Assembly: GCA_950022655.1 (NCBI GenBank)
Contig: OX465584.1
Coordinates: forward strand, 63,118,841 to 63,182,840
Origin: Alentia gelatinosa
Taxonomy: Eukaryota > Annelida > Polychaeta > Phyllodocida > Polynoidae
Length of the DNA: 64,000 nucleotides
Direction: 5' to 3'
Shown here: piece after piece, positions 22,401-33,329 of the stretch
Layout of the letters: every line of letters starts with the position of its first letter
How positions within the stretch are numbered: position 1 is the stretch's first letter
Notes under the pieces: generated by a model
The model's input: only the letters and a program-made list of their open reading frames with translations
Databases searched by the model: none
Told to the model about the DNA's origin: nothing
Program-made: the position numbers and the translations under genes

Positions 22401-23613
22401 AGCCCTGTAGATGGGACTCGGCCGGGAATGAAGCTGGCTGAGGACATGGGAAAGGATCTCTGCAGTGTCACGAGTGGACGGGAGGAGAGAGGCGTGCTGT
22501 GCCTCACCCGAGTTCGGACTGAAAAAATACAAAGAGATATTGTAGTCCTCTGTTTTCAGAATGAAAAAAGGTTTTAAAATGACATTCAAAAGGGATTGAA
22601 TGTTAAACTGATCCTTAATATAAAACAATTGATATCTAACGAATCACAAAAAAATAAGAAAAAAAAAAAATCTATATAAAACGAAATCATATTGGATTTT
22701 AAATGAGGAGCAACGAAATGTACACAAATGATTTCACCCCCTCCCTTCAGACGAGGAGACTGTGTTCCAGTAGAGAATCTCAACAGGAGTTTTGTTAGGT
22801 ACATGAATCCCACCGTGTGAATCCCACTTAAGGCACACCAGTAGCAAGCATATATGAGTCTCTCCGTGTGAATCCCGCATAAGAATACTTCAATACACAG
22901 CGATTAAGGACTGGAGCTATCAGGTTGCCCTGTGATGGACGTGTGGTGTGTGGGGGCAGTCGCAGCCCCTGACCCGACCCCTGGTGGCAAGGTGACAAGT
23001 CACTCTGTGCATTTCCGGTCGCAGTCATCTCTGATTCGTCTTCACCAAATACAAACCGGATGTTGGCGTCACGAGGACACGCCGGGGACAGGTGGGAGCG
23101 GGTTTTTACACTCTCCCAGCAGAGATCCTGAAACGCTGATGAACCCAAGCGGAACCAGGGATCTGCCAGGAGCGGGTTTTTACGGGAATCGAGAATAGTC
23201 TTGCTGGAGGTCTTTTTATTGTCAAATCCTGCTGTTTTTTTCTTGTCGCAATAACTCGAGTAAAAAACAACAGGATTTGACCTGAATACCTGAGTATTTT
23301 TAACTTCTCAAGATAAGTGTGATCGAAGTAGAATGAAGAGATGAACTATCCATGCTCTGGTATGTTTATTTTACATGTATGGTGTTTATACGAGGCGGTG
23401 TAGACCGACAGAGCGTCTGGTACTAACACTTATAAGGTATGTTTTTATCATGTTATTATCCACCAGATACAAACTCTGCATAAAATAACACACGGGGAGT
23501 GTTTTATTTCTGACAGTGGGGAATATGAAGTGGTCGGAATCTGCGATGGAGAATACGGCGTGATCATACGCACACCCCACCTCTCTGCAACTTAGAAAAC
23601 TATATATATTCAT
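22401..23613. other. No gene supported
   Basis: 22,730-22,800 shares AGACGAGGAGACTGTGTTCC with 16,540-16,575. 22,870-23,190 is GC-richer and carries an inverted copy of the CTCCCAGCAGAGATCCTGAA motif of the 37-bp minisatellite at 2.6 kb. Frames here have no recognisable domain. Confidence 0.45.
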
Positions 23614-23623
23614 GTAATCATAT

Positions 23624-24045
23624 AGTTTGGCAACCAACCCCTTCTACGACATAGGGGTTGGTCGGGTTAAATCACACACGGTATCCCCTGAGTATCCCTT
23701 TTGTGTTCACCTCAAACCGAGTTGTATTCTATGAATACTATAAAAGCAGATATACTTAATATGAAATATCTATTGCTAACAAAGTGACAAAGATACCACA
23801 AATTACATTCAAAATATTATGAAATAGTACACAGGAAAGGAATAAAGATAATGGAAAATTGGCTTTGAGGTTACGACATTGTATAACAAACATATTTTAC
23901 CCTTTAATGCACCCAATATTCACCAGATGGCGTATTGCTATCTAAAGGTATAAGTACTACACAGGTGGGAACCAGCAAAGGGTCAAGGCGACATCTGGAT
24001 TTAACCCGACCAGAGCTAATATTTGTAGCTCTGGTTGCCAGTGTA
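23624..24045. mobile_element. Mutator-like MITE, 422 bp (copy 1)
   Basis: Flanked by a perfect 10-bp direct repeat GTAATCATAT (23,614-23,623 and 24,046-24,055). Ends are AGTTTGGCAACCAACC and CTCTGGTTGCCAGTGTA, giving short imperfect inverted repeats around TGGCAACCA. About 98% identical by eye to 32,773-33,195. No coding capacity. The 10-11-bp duplication is typical of Mutator-like elements; that assignment is inference. Confidence 0.88.
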
Positions 24046-24067
24046 GTAATCATATTGTTTATATGTA

Positions 24068-24242
24068 CAGTAGAACCCCGCGTAAGCGAACACCCTCCGT
24101 TCCGGGCCAAAGTGTCCGCTAACGCGGGGTGTCCGCTTACGCGAGATTAGAATAAACATCTAATAGAGGGAACCATTCGAACGAAGATGTCCGTTTACGC
24201 AGGGTGTCTGCTTACATGGGGTGTCCGTTAGGCGGGGTTCTA

Positions 24243-24245
<3 letters not shown>
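24068..24245. mobile_element. pogo/Tc1-type MITE, 178 bp, intact
   Basis: Perfect inverted ends CAGTAGAACCCCGC and GCGGGGTTCTACTG, flanked by TA on both sides. Internal GCGTAAGCG and GTCCGCTTACGCG words are mutually inverted. It sits only 22 bp from the Mutator-like MITE and against a (TA)n tract. Confidence 0.9.

Positions 24246-24312
<67 letters not shown>
24246..24312. repeat. (TA)n microsatellite
   Basis: About 33 TA units directly following the pogo-like MITE, consistent with insertion at a TA repeat or later expansion of the target. Confidence 0.97.
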
Positions 24313-24319
<7 letters not shown>

Positions 24320-24793
24320 ATGATCATCAGATCAAATAAATGATGACTGTTTTACAGCGAAATCTAGTAGTTTTTGTAGGGTCTGCTGTTTACTCGCGAT
24401 CGCTCGTGTATGGACCACTTGTGGTTTACGGGGAGCCTGTTCAGAAAACCATCGGTTATTGTGGAGGTGTGTTATCACTCGTGGCCTGGTGGTATTTCAG
24501 GGAGCTGTACTGTGCGCTACTGTGTTCTGATAAGGCATTGAAGAGAATAAGGCCTTTGATAAGAACTGTATAAGACCCAGGGATCTCTCACAACATGTGA
24601 GACTAAGAGTAATATATAGAGACAGGGTTAGCGGGGCTTGATAAAGTCTGCTCCGAGTTATTTTGGTGTGTTTAAACATATTTAATTCAGAGATGCATAT
24701 GTCATTGAGCCACTGTGACTATATCCATATTATTTTCCTGATAATCTTAAAAACGCCATTTTCTTACATACGGTTATGGGTATAGACAGTAAA

Positions 24794-24900
24794 TGATGGT
24801 TTTGTGGACAGGCGGTTGTAAACCGCGAGAGGCTGACGCGTAGTAATACACGAGCGCTAGCGACGTCAACCTCGAGTTGATTGCAGTGTCGCCTGTCCAG
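24794..24900. mobile_element. Hairpin element with GGACAGGCGG arms (copy 1)
   Basis: GATGGTTTTGTGGACAGGCG pairs imperfectly with CGCCTGTCCAG on the right. The loop side carries GACGCGTAGTAATACAC. Related copies lie at 53,022, 53,179 and, more distantly, 31,613. Confidence 0.7.
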
Positions 24901-24959
24901 GAATTGCAAGGAATTTCTTTTTAGTTGTTGTTGTTTTTTGTTTGCCAGGAAGAGTTTAG

Positions 24960-25500
24960 CAATAGAGACTACATGTATATCTTTGCTCTATAGTACAAAG
25001 GGACTATTTTCCCATATAGTAAGGCCGTATACCACCGATTTGAATCCGTATTCCACGGTTATGGTAACTGACAGGTTCTATATAATGGGTCGTGGTTTAC
25101 TGAGTCCCCGTACATTTTCAGTGGGCTCTTTTTATACCATGGCTGATAAAGTATAGTATTTAGGAGGAAACCCACGAGATGAAAATAGCTTGGTCCGTAC
25201 TCCACTGAGTTTGACTGCAGAGTAATTCACGAAGCGAGGGTTTCTGATTTTATCTCACCCCGTAAAACATCATTTTTGATAAATTGAATCACCCAATTAG
25301 CCATAGAGTATTGGGTACACGAACTTCACGGCCGTGGAGTACGAGTTCCTACTGTTGAGCCTATGGAGACAAATACCGGGTGAGATAAACCTTCAAAGCC
25401 CCTACTCTCACCAGAGTATGTATAATGGATCATAGCTAACTATAGAGTCCCCATACATTGTCAATGGGGTCTTTGCATACGATGGTTATTAAGACAGTAG
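24960..25500. repeat. Interspersed repeat shared with 34.6 and 53.4 kb
   Basis: Words TAGTACAAAGGGACTATTTT, TTTGAATCCGTAT, CACGGTTATGGTA, GTGGTTTACTGAGTCCCC and TACATTTTCA recur in order at 53,390-53,560 and inverted at 34,600-34,760. Part is repeated again at 25,425-25,490. Confidence 0.7.
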
Positions 25501-26004
25501 GTCACGTGGTACGGAGGGACAGGCTCTATTCATTCGTCACACTTTGATGAATGACATCCGTACTTCAGACCTGTGAATGTGAGACATTCGCGCACAGGTA
25601 TATGATAATATAAAAACCATGTATCCACCCGAAACTAGGCATTCTTCCAATCCGCAAGACTGTGGTCTAACCACAAGCCCAACAAGCGATACTGACAATC
25701 AAAGGCCAACGTTTCCTCATTCTTATCAAAGGAAAAATATTTTAAAAAAGAATCATAAATAAACGCGTGAAATTTCATATCAAGGATGCCAAGTGACTAA
25801 CCACAGGGAAAAAATAATCCCAAGGAGATATCTAGTGTGTGACCAAGTATCACGATCTCAAACTGGTGAAAGATATTTACACCGCCTTAATATAACAAGG
25901 ACCAGATAGAGTTTCCGTTACAGACGGATAAGCGCAGCCCTTCTAAGTTCAATGCACTAACGTTAAGTGGTGTTTTGTTGACCTCCAATGTGTCCGACAG
26001 TCCC

Positions 26005-27130
26005 CTCCGCTCCTGCAACTGTTACTATATGAGGGCCCCTCCTGCACCTGTTATTACGCGAGGGACCCCTCCTGCACCTTTTATTATATGAGGGCCCCTC
26101 CTGCACCTGTTATTACGCGAGGGACCCCTCCTGCACCTTTTATTATATGAGGGCCCCTCCTGCACCTGTTATTACGCGAGGGACCCCTCCTGCACCTGTT
26201 ATTATGTGAGGGACCCCTCCTGCACCTGTTATTACGTGAGCGACCCCTCCTACACCTGTTATTACGTGAGGGACCCCTCCTGCACCTGTTATTACGTGAG
26301 GGACCCCTCCTGCACCTGTCATTACGTGAGGGACCCCTCCTGCACCTGATATTACATGAGGGACCCCTCCTGCACCTGTTATTACGTGAGGGACCCCTCT
26401 GCACCTGTTATTACGCGAGGGACCCCTCCTGCACCTGTTATTACGTGAAGGATCCCTCCTGCACCTGTTATTACGTGAGGGACCCCTCCTGCACCTGTTA
26501 TTACGTGAGGGCCCCTCCTGCACCTGTTATTACATAAGGGACCCCTCCTGCACCTTTTATTACGTGAGGGACCCCTCCTGCACCTGTTATTACATAAGGG
26601 ACCCCTCCTGCACCTGTTATTACATAAGGGACCCCTCCTGCACCTTTTATTACGTGAGGGACCCCTCCTGCACCTGTTATTACATAAGGGACCCCTCCTG
26701 CACCTTTTATTACGCGAGGGACCCCTCCTGCACCTTTTATTATATGAGGGCCCCTCCTGCACCTGTTATTACGCGAGGGACCCCTCCTGCACCTGTTATT
26801 ACGTGAGGGACCCTCCTGCACCTGTTATTACGTGAGGGACCCCTACTGCACCTGTTATTATGTGAGGGACCCCTCCTGCACCTGTTATTACATGAGGGAC
26901 CCCTCCTGCACCTGTTATTACGTGAGGGACCCCTCCTGCACCTGTTATTATGTGAGGGACCCCTCCTGCACCTGTTATTATGTGAGGGACCCCTCCTGCA
27001 CCTGTTATTACATTAGGGACCCCTCCTGCACCTGCTACTATATGAGGGACCACTCCTGCACCTGTTATTATGTGAGAGACCCCTCCTGCACCTGTTATTA
27101 TGTGAGGGACCCCTCCTGTACCTGTTATTA
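26005..27130. repeat. 30-bp satellite, about 37 units
   Basis: The unit contains CTCCTGCACCTGTTATTACG then TGAGGGACCC. The period is a multiple of three with occasional 1-bp losses, giving several overlapping open frames on both strands, all non-coding in my view. The array ends in the right end of a hAT-like MITE (CAGCTGACATACCTCTCTG, 27,180-27,198). Confidence 0.95.
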
Positions 27131-27198
27131 TGCAAGAGAATGCCAGCTGGAAAAAATATTCCCACTGTTTTTTCTGACCCCAGCTGACATACCTCTCT

Positions 27199-27493
27199 GA
27201 TCAGCGAGTACGACTGGAGAGTACGGGAATTACGACTGGAGAGAACGGGATTTTAGTGGGCACGTTGAAAGTAAATATTACGCAATGAGTTTTCCTTTCA
27301 GACCTCCACCTGCCAGGTCAGGTGTTGTCCTGCTGTTTACTGGTCAGAGTTAGGTTTACGTCTAGACTTGCTCAAGTCTTTGATTAGGAGCATTCATTAA
27401 ATGATTTAACACAATCAGAATAAAGTTCATTATATTATGTATCCTTCATTGACTGGCCCATGAATTATGTATCCCAGCGAGGAGAGTAACCAT
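27199..27493. other. No recognised feature
   Basis: Contains a CTTGCTCAAGTC palindrome near 27,367 similar to 4,441, but no gene. Confidence 0.4.
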
Positions 27494-27850
27494 GACCCTA
27501 TTGAGGTATCCCATAATTCAGTCTGTTTACAGGATCCGGTGTTCACTGGTTGCTGTCGTTGTATGGTAGTAGACCCTTGACCCATAACCCGCAATTATAG
27601 CAGTTTAACGTTTTTTGTTAATCTTCAAATTGGAAGTCTGATGCCGGAAATGGAAATTTCAGTTATTTTTACATATACCTTTCAAATTATATTCTGTTTC
27701 TCCGGTTATAAATCAGAAAATGATTGTTCATCGGAAGACAGGCGGCCGAGGTGTGGCCAGCCAGTCAGGAGCGGATCCTGTACTTACCCGGGGCGATATT
27801 AGGGAGTTTAGTAACCTCTGGAGGGTCTATTGGGTGCAGGGACTGGAGCC
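27494..27850 (+). mobile_element. TIR element with CCCATAATTCAGTCTG ends (copy 3)
   Basis: Left end CCCTATTGAGGTATCCCATA, then GTTTACAGGATCCGGTGTTC, GGAAATTTCAGTTATTTTTA, AATGATTGTTCATCGGAAGA and TTAGGGAGTTTAGTAACCTC. The inverted right end seen at 20.5 kb is replaced here by GGGTCTATTGGGTGCAGGGA. Confidence 0.75.
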
Positions 27851-28164
27851 AGTCTATGTTATGTCCTGCTGTGATAATCCCTTGAGTTACGAAGTCCCGA
27901 TCTGAGACTGTGGCTTATTTACATAAACTTAACCTCTTTTCAAAGGACAGAGATGACAGATTTACACATGCCCATAAAACATTGGTTTTAACGTCCCAGT
28001 GTCGTCACCACTTTAATGCTGGGCCCAAAAAAGTCAGCAGTTTTAATTTTACTGAATGAAAGGTAAATAAAGTGGAGTTCAAACAACTGATCGTTTTGCA
28101 TTTGAAAATGACTAAGTCTGATTTTGTAGTCGTCTAGTTAACAAAGATAAACTATTCTTCTACC

Positions 28165-28405
28165 AGAAAAGAATGTCAAAGTCTGACTTTTCAGCATGCA
28201 ACAATGGCAAGCCTTGAATTTTCACCTTGAAAAATGCCAGTCTGACCTTTTAGTATGCAACAATGACTAAGCCTTGACTTTTCAGCACAGAAAAATGTCA
28301 AAGTCTGACTTTTCAGCATGAAACAATGGCTAAGCCTTGACTTTTCACCTTGAAAATTGTCAAAGTCTGACTTTTCAGCATGCAACAATGGCTAAGCCTT
28401 GACAT
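28165..28405. repeat. Minisatellite of about 62 bp, about 4 units
   Basis: Units carry CAAAGTCTGACTTTTCAGCA, TGCAACAATGGCTAAGCCTT and GACTTTTCACCTTG. Each unit itself looks like two diverged halves sharing TGACTTTTCA, so it is a duplicated dimer. Confidence 0.85.
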
Positions 28406-28524
28406 CTAGTCCGTATAGTACTAAAGTGATACCAGTGCAGTAATGTCCATTTATATGCTTTAGAGAATAGTCGATATGTTATGTTGAAGTATCAATTAAT
28501 TTGTCTTTTTTATCTGCTTTGTAT

Positions 28525-28790
28525 ACAGAGATGCCAGTTTTCCTTTATTCCAAGAAAGTCTTTGTTTTCATTTTCAGTTTTTAAAATCATATTTTCTTGT
28601 ATAAAACAAATTGAGAATAAATTAGCCTTCATTTAGACCAATAAACAGTGGTTCAAGCTTCCCCACACACCACAGCCCGTTTCCATGGCCAATAACGATG
28701 TGTTTTCCATGTTTTCTTAGTCTCTTAGAGGCAGTAAATTCTACATGAAAAATATTTGCTTTTTTCCCCTGACTCCTACCGATAACCCTG
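28525..28790. mobile_element. hAT-like MITE (copy 4)
   Basis: Left end CAGAGATGCCAGTTTTCC; right end CCGATAACCCTG. Internal CATTTTCAGTTTTTAAAATC and GATGTGTTTTCCATGTTTTC match the family. Confidence 0.8.
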
Positions 28791-28845
28791 TAGGTAGAAG
28801 TGGTTTGCTGTTTGTCAGACAGAGTACATGTAAAGTGATTTGTTT

Positions 28846-29580
28846 GGGGGTGGGGAGTTAGCTCAGTCGTCGATAGGGCACTGGACTTGTAACCCCAAAG
28901 TTGTAGGACTTTGTGGGTTCGAGTCCCACCCCCAGCAGTGGTAGATTTACTGGTATATCAAAGGCCAATCCTTCTCATACCATGTCCATGTGGTCTGGTG
29001 TACAGCCACCTTTCTCTTTCATCCCCAGCAGTGGTAGACTTACTGCTATATCAAAGGCCAATCCTTCTCATACCATGTCTGTGTGGTGTAGTGTACAGCC
29101 ACTATTCTCCTTCACCCCCAGCAGTGGTAGACTTACTGCTATATCAAAGGCCAGTCCTTCTCATACCATGTGTATGTGGTGTGGTGTACAGCCACCTTTC
29201 TGCTTTACCCCCAGCAGCGGTAGATTTACTGCTTTATCAAAGGCCAGTCCTTCTCATACCATGTCTATGTGGTGCGGTGTACAGCCACCTTTCTCCTTCA
29301 TCCCAAGCAGCGGTAGATTTACTGCTATATCAAAGGTCAGTCCTTCTCATACCATGTCTATGTGGTGTGGTGTACAGCCACCTTTCTCCTTCATCCCCAG
29401 CAGTGGTAGATTTACTGCTATATCAAAGGCCATCCTTCTCATACCATGTTTATGTGGATTTCTACCTAAATTCATCACATACATTCAATCACCACCCTCG
29501 TGGTGTAAAAGAACCTTGAGAAAGTCTGGAAAGTACCTATAATGGTTAACTGGACGTTAAACCAAACCAAACAAACAAAC
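28846..29580 (+). mobile_element. Full-length tRNA-Thr-like SINE with six internal modules
   Basis: Flanked by a perfect 12-bp duplication AGTGATTTGTTT (28,834-28,845 and 29,581-29,592). The head has an A-box-like TTAGCTCAGTCG, an anticodon-loop-like CTTGTAA and a B-box GGTTCGAGTCC (28,916-28,926). Six copies of a module of about 92 bp follow, each with CAGCAGTGGTAGA and CATACCATGTCTATGTGG. The body ends TGGACGTTAAACCAAACC then AAACAAACAAAC. Other copies here have one or two modules. The two 202-209-codon frames over it are by-products of the module repeat. Confidence 0.95.
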
Positions 29581-29742
29581 AGTGATTTGTTTTTAGTAAC
29601 CAAGTCAACTTTCTCTGGTGAGGGAGTGGGCCTACCACTCGGGATGGGAGAGTAAATACACAGTGTAATGTTATATGTCCCTACTATAACCACTAACGTA
29701 CCTACAGGTGTGAGCCGGGACATTATCTTAACCTGCTATAAA

Positions 29743-30190
29743 CAGGGTTCGTACAGAGCCTGGAAAAGCCTGGAATTATGCTTTTGTGTTTTCCAGGCCT
29801 GGAAAAGCCGGGAATTCTCACTGAGAGTCTGTAAAAAGGTTGGAAGAGCCTGGAAAATTTAGTTTTGCATAAAAATATTTATTTAGTCATTATTAGCTTT
29901 CCTTTACTATTAAACCTGACTGCCTTTGAAATTTCAGAGACTTGTATATTAAATAGTTCCAAAAATAAATGACCATGTATAGCAACTTGCTTATAGCATA
30001 GCATGGATTTGACTATTTATCTATCCCAAACCACTGGAATTCCACCACTGGAATAAAGAAAATTCAAACTAAATTTGGTGATGAATCTGACATGGTTTTT
30101 AAAACAGTGACCAGATGTGCCTGGAAAAAAATATAATAGAGCCTGGAAAAAGCCTGGAATTTTATTGGGCTGTCTATGAACGAACCCTGT
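29743..30190. mobile_element. hAT-like MITE with CAGGGTTCGTACA ends
   Basis: Left end CAGGGTTCGTACAGAGCCTG and right end TCTATGAACGAACCCTG are inverted repeats. Subterminal AGCCTGGAA words are repeated at both ends, as in many hAT elements. No coding capacity and no clear 8-bp duplication seen. Confidence 0.8.
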
Positions 30191-30671
30191 ATGAACCTAC
30201 ATAGGCTTAACAGTATGAACTCATACTCAACAGGCTTTCGAATACGGTAACTCATACTCATTGGGTGATAAACAGATAACTATTTCCAGGCTAAGATGAA
30301 ATTAGAAACATATTCGTTTTTGGTCTGAGTCCCCATTCTCTATCTGTTTGGAGCACCATGGAATATAGATTCACTCGGCTATCGCCTCGTTGAAATTACT
30401 GCACGCTCGATGGCGAACAAGGACACAAACCAAAAACTCATTGATTTATTTTTTAAGACTCCCACTTCACAAACTTCCAGGAGATCACCATTAAGATCAC
30501 ATCGCCTTCATATCTAAGAAAACTGTTTTGGAGCATCAGATTCGAGCAATTTGTCTCGTCAAAACTATAAATGCCGAAATCTGGGGCCAAATCTGGAACA
30601 GTACAGTCTTTGATAAATGGTTTAGAGTTGTATGGTTGATATTGTGTTACATGTTTGATATTTGCTATCTA
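30191..30671. other. No gene seen
   Basis: AT-rich. A short open frame at 30,528-30,752 runs into the following MITE. No repeat copy assigned. Confidence 0.4.
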
Positions 30672-30932
30672 CAGGGATACCAGTTTTCCTCTGTTTTTAT
30701 TAGGAAATTCTTATTTTCATTTCCAGTTTGTATAATTATTTTTCTTGTATAAAACATAAATAAATATAGATTAACTCATTCACGCCAATAAAACAGAAAC
30801 AGTGGGTCGGACATCCCCACACACCCTCCGATATCATGGCCAACAATGATCTGTTTTCCATGTTCTTCTCCTGAGGCATTAAAATCCACATTTAATATTT
30901 CAATTTTTTTCCTGACCCAACTGACATCCCTG
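30672..30932. mobile_element. hAT-like MITE (copy 5)
   Basis: Ends CAGGGATACCAGTTTTCC and CAACTGACATCCCTG, close to the family consensus. Internal GGCCAACAATGATCTGTTTT and CCATGTTCTTCTCCTGAGGC correspond to other copies. Confidence 0.85.
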
Positions 30933-30966
30933 TTAAATAGACATAATACTGTAATATGAGAAAACG

Positions 30967-31098
30967 TGGTTACTGAGCCCATACGGGTGGCCGTTCGAGG
31001 TTATTTGATGAAAAAATACGGGCCGATGCCGCAGGTGGGAGGGCCATATTTTTTTCATCAAAGGACCGAGAACGGACACCGTACAGACTCAGTCACTA
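30967..31098. mobile_element. Hairpin element with GAGCCCATACGGGTGG arm
   Basis: About 58-bp arms close around GATGCCGCAGGTGGGA. Left GGTTACTGAGCCCATACGG, CCGTTC and TTTGATGAAAAAATACGGGC pair with right GGCCATATTTTTTTCATCAA, GAACGG and CCGTACAGACTCAGTCA. Confidence 0.75.
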
Positions 31099-31104
31099 CA
31101 TTTT

Positions 31105-31280
31105 CTTGTTACTATATACCTCCTACTTGTTTAAAACGCCATTTCATTGATTTACAAAGCCACTGCCATTCACTAGGGCCCGCTGTCACAGCGGGCGCGA
31201 ACATTATTTATACTACACCCCTAGCAGCGGGCAGTATTTCATATATGTTCGGCCATAGGTGTATAGTAATATACATATAC
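31105..31280. mobile_element. Copy of the TATTATTATATACCT-type MITE
   Basis: TTACTATATACCTCC on the left and GGTGTATAGTAATATAC on the right are decayed inverted ends. Internal CACTAGGGCCCGC, GCGAACATTATT and CACCCCTAGCAGCGGGCAGT match 32,195-32,325. Confidence 0.7.
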
Positions 31281-31612
31281 CTGAGGCAGTCAGGTGGCTC
31301 TATTGTTTATGACGCAGACAGTGCTTGACAGAACTGGGTGAACTTTGAGATCGATATAGGACTCTGAGACTCTCAGAGCGGAACCTAGTGACACTTGACT
31401 CAGGAATATCTCCTGCAATGTTCAGCATTGATCCAGGGATCTTTTTCTTTTTTTTCCCAAAAATTTCTTTATTGATGTCAATACATGCACATAGGTAGTA
31501 GAGAGTATCAGAAAATCCAGTTGCATCAAATAAAGTGGTGGCCCATTGCGTCAGCCTTATGATAGGCTGCTTTTCATCGCAGGGCCGCCCAATATACATA
31601 CACAATTTTGAC

Positions 31613-31734
31613 TGGTTTCAGATACAAGCGGCCGTATGCTCCGAGGAGTTGACGCGTAGTAATATCCCAGCGTATGCAAGGATATTGCGGAGAGTCAACT
31701 CCGAGGAGCATACAACCGCTTTTATCTGAAACCA
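31613..31734. mobile_element. Hairpin element with TGGTTTCAGATACAAGCGG arms
   Basis: Left TGGTTTCAGATACAAGCGG then GTATGCTCCGAGGAGTTGAC pairs with right GTCAACTCCGAGGAGCATAC then ACCGCTTTTATCTGAAACCA. The loop-proximal GACGCGTAGTAATA is shared with the GGACAGGCGG hairpins. Confidence 0.85.
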
Positions 31735-32035
31735 TTCTATATTGTATTTATTATCCACCTTTTCTGGACAAGTGGCATGTCAATATCAGTTCGTTTTAGT
31801 TATGCACTATTTTTCCATGCGCACTATTTTTCCGTATGCGCCACAACATATCCGTATGCCCCGGGTATGTCCATACACAGTCCCTATGTGTTTTCTATGG
31901 ATACTTTGTATTAAGTGGATAATAAAAAGAGATATGCTACAAAACGTTACAACAAAACTGATTCAGTCATCTTTGATTTTGAAGGCAGTCTCTCTTTATT
32001 TGTGTTACTCCCTCCATAGAACAACACAGTAACAT

Positions 32036-32185
32036 TAGGAAACGTCCTTACTGTGGACGAAACGGTTCCTGTTCGAGGTCAGTCTTTGACTTCATACTGC
32101 CTGATGCCATAGGCGGAAGGCAGTATGAAAACGAAGACTGACCGAGAACGAGAACCATTTCGTCCACAGTAAGGATGCTTGCTTA
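32036..32185. mobile_element. Hairpin element with CTGTGGACGAAACGG arms (copy 2)
   Basis: Left AGGAAACGTCCTTACTGTGG then ACGAAACGGTTCC pairs with right GAACCATTTCGTCCACAGTA then AGGATGCTTGC. Inner arms also pair (CTTCATACTGCC with GGCAGTATGAA). It abuts the following MITE in the same arrangement as at 8.1 kb but inverted. Confidence 0.85.
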
Positions 32186-32330
32186 TTATTATATACCTTT
32201 AATTGGTGAAAAAACGCCATTTTAATGACATACAAAGTCGCAGTCACAGCTGGCACGAACATTATTATTACTGCACCCCTAGCAGCGGGCAGTATTTAAT
32301 AGACATTCGGACATAGGTATATAATAATAT
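32186..32330. mobile_element. TATTATTATATACCT-type MITE (copy 2)
   Basis: Ends TATTATTATATACCT and AGGTATATAATAATA are perfect inverted repeats. Internal AACGCCATTTTAATGACATA and GCACCCCTAGCAGCGGGCAG define the family. Confidence 0.85.
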
Positions 32331-32772
32331 CGCAACCCTGGTATTTTTCCCCATAGAATTAATATTGGGAACTTGTACTCAACGCCCATGGAGTACTGTA
32401 AAGAAGTACTCAGTAGGGGATAGAGCATTGAGGGCGTTAGCATTGATGTGGCAAAGAAGGAGAAGCAAAAACGGCCGCGATAGTGCTCCTTGTGACTTCA
32501 GGATGAAGCTAAAATATCTCAAATCTGTGTAATTTGAAAGTTCTATGCGCCGAATTGAGGAAGAGGATATGATAGGTGAAATAGGTATGCAAACGGTTTC
32601 GTGATATCTTGATTATATCAAGTACTACTGAAGTTTGCATTGCTTCCTATGGAGAGGCAATGTGTGGAAACTCAATGCGGGCTGCAGGGCAACGGTACTG
32701 CCATCTGGTGTGAAACTGGCGAAGCTCGTGCAGACTTCCCTGATGGTATTTTCAGGTGGATAGTATTGGCAT

Positions 32773-33195
32773 AGTTTGGCAACCAACCCCTTCTACGATA
32801 TAGGGGTTGGTTGGGTTAAATCACACACGGTATCCCCTGGGTATCCCTTTTGTGTTCACCTCAAACCGAGTTGTATTCTATGAATACTATAAAAGCAGAT
32901 ATACTTAATATGAAATATCTATTGCTAACAAAGTGACAAAGATACCACAAATTACATTCAAAATATTATGAAATAGTACACAGGAAAGGAATAAAGATAA
33001 TGGAAAATTGGCTTTGAGGTTACGACATTGTATAACAAACATATTTTACCCTTTAATGCACCCAATATTCACCAGATGGCGTATTCCTATCTGATGGTAT
33101 AAGTACTACACAGGTGGGAACCAGCAAAGGGTCAAGGCGACATCTGAATTTAACCCGACCAGAGCTAATATTTTGTAGCTCTGGTTGCCAGTGTA
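32773..33195. mobile_element. Mutator-like MITE, 423 bp (copy 2)
   Basis: Flanked by a perfect AGTATTGGCAT (32,762-32,772 and 33,196-33,206). Only about nine differences from 23,624-24,045 are visible, so the two insertions are recent relative to other repeats here. The target duplications of the two copies are unrelated, which proves independent insertion rather than segmental duplication. Confidence 0.9.
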
Positions 33196-33329
33196 AGTAT
33201 TGGCATGGACATATAACTCAGAGAATACAGTCTCCATGGTATTGTGAAATGCTCTGAGTATGACACCAAATCATCATTGTGGCCTTTTCATTGTGAAATT
33301 GTTACTTCTTAAATGTGCCGCAATTATAT

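Noticed and set aside
26005..27130. CRISPR-like array
   Set aside because: Direct tandem repeats without unique spacers, in a eukaryotic setting.
28846..28935. tRNA-Thr(TGT) gene
   Set aside because: A and B boxes and a CTTGTAA loop are present, but acceptor arms do not pair, an extra insert precedes the T arm, and the sequence continues into a SINE body with a target duplication.
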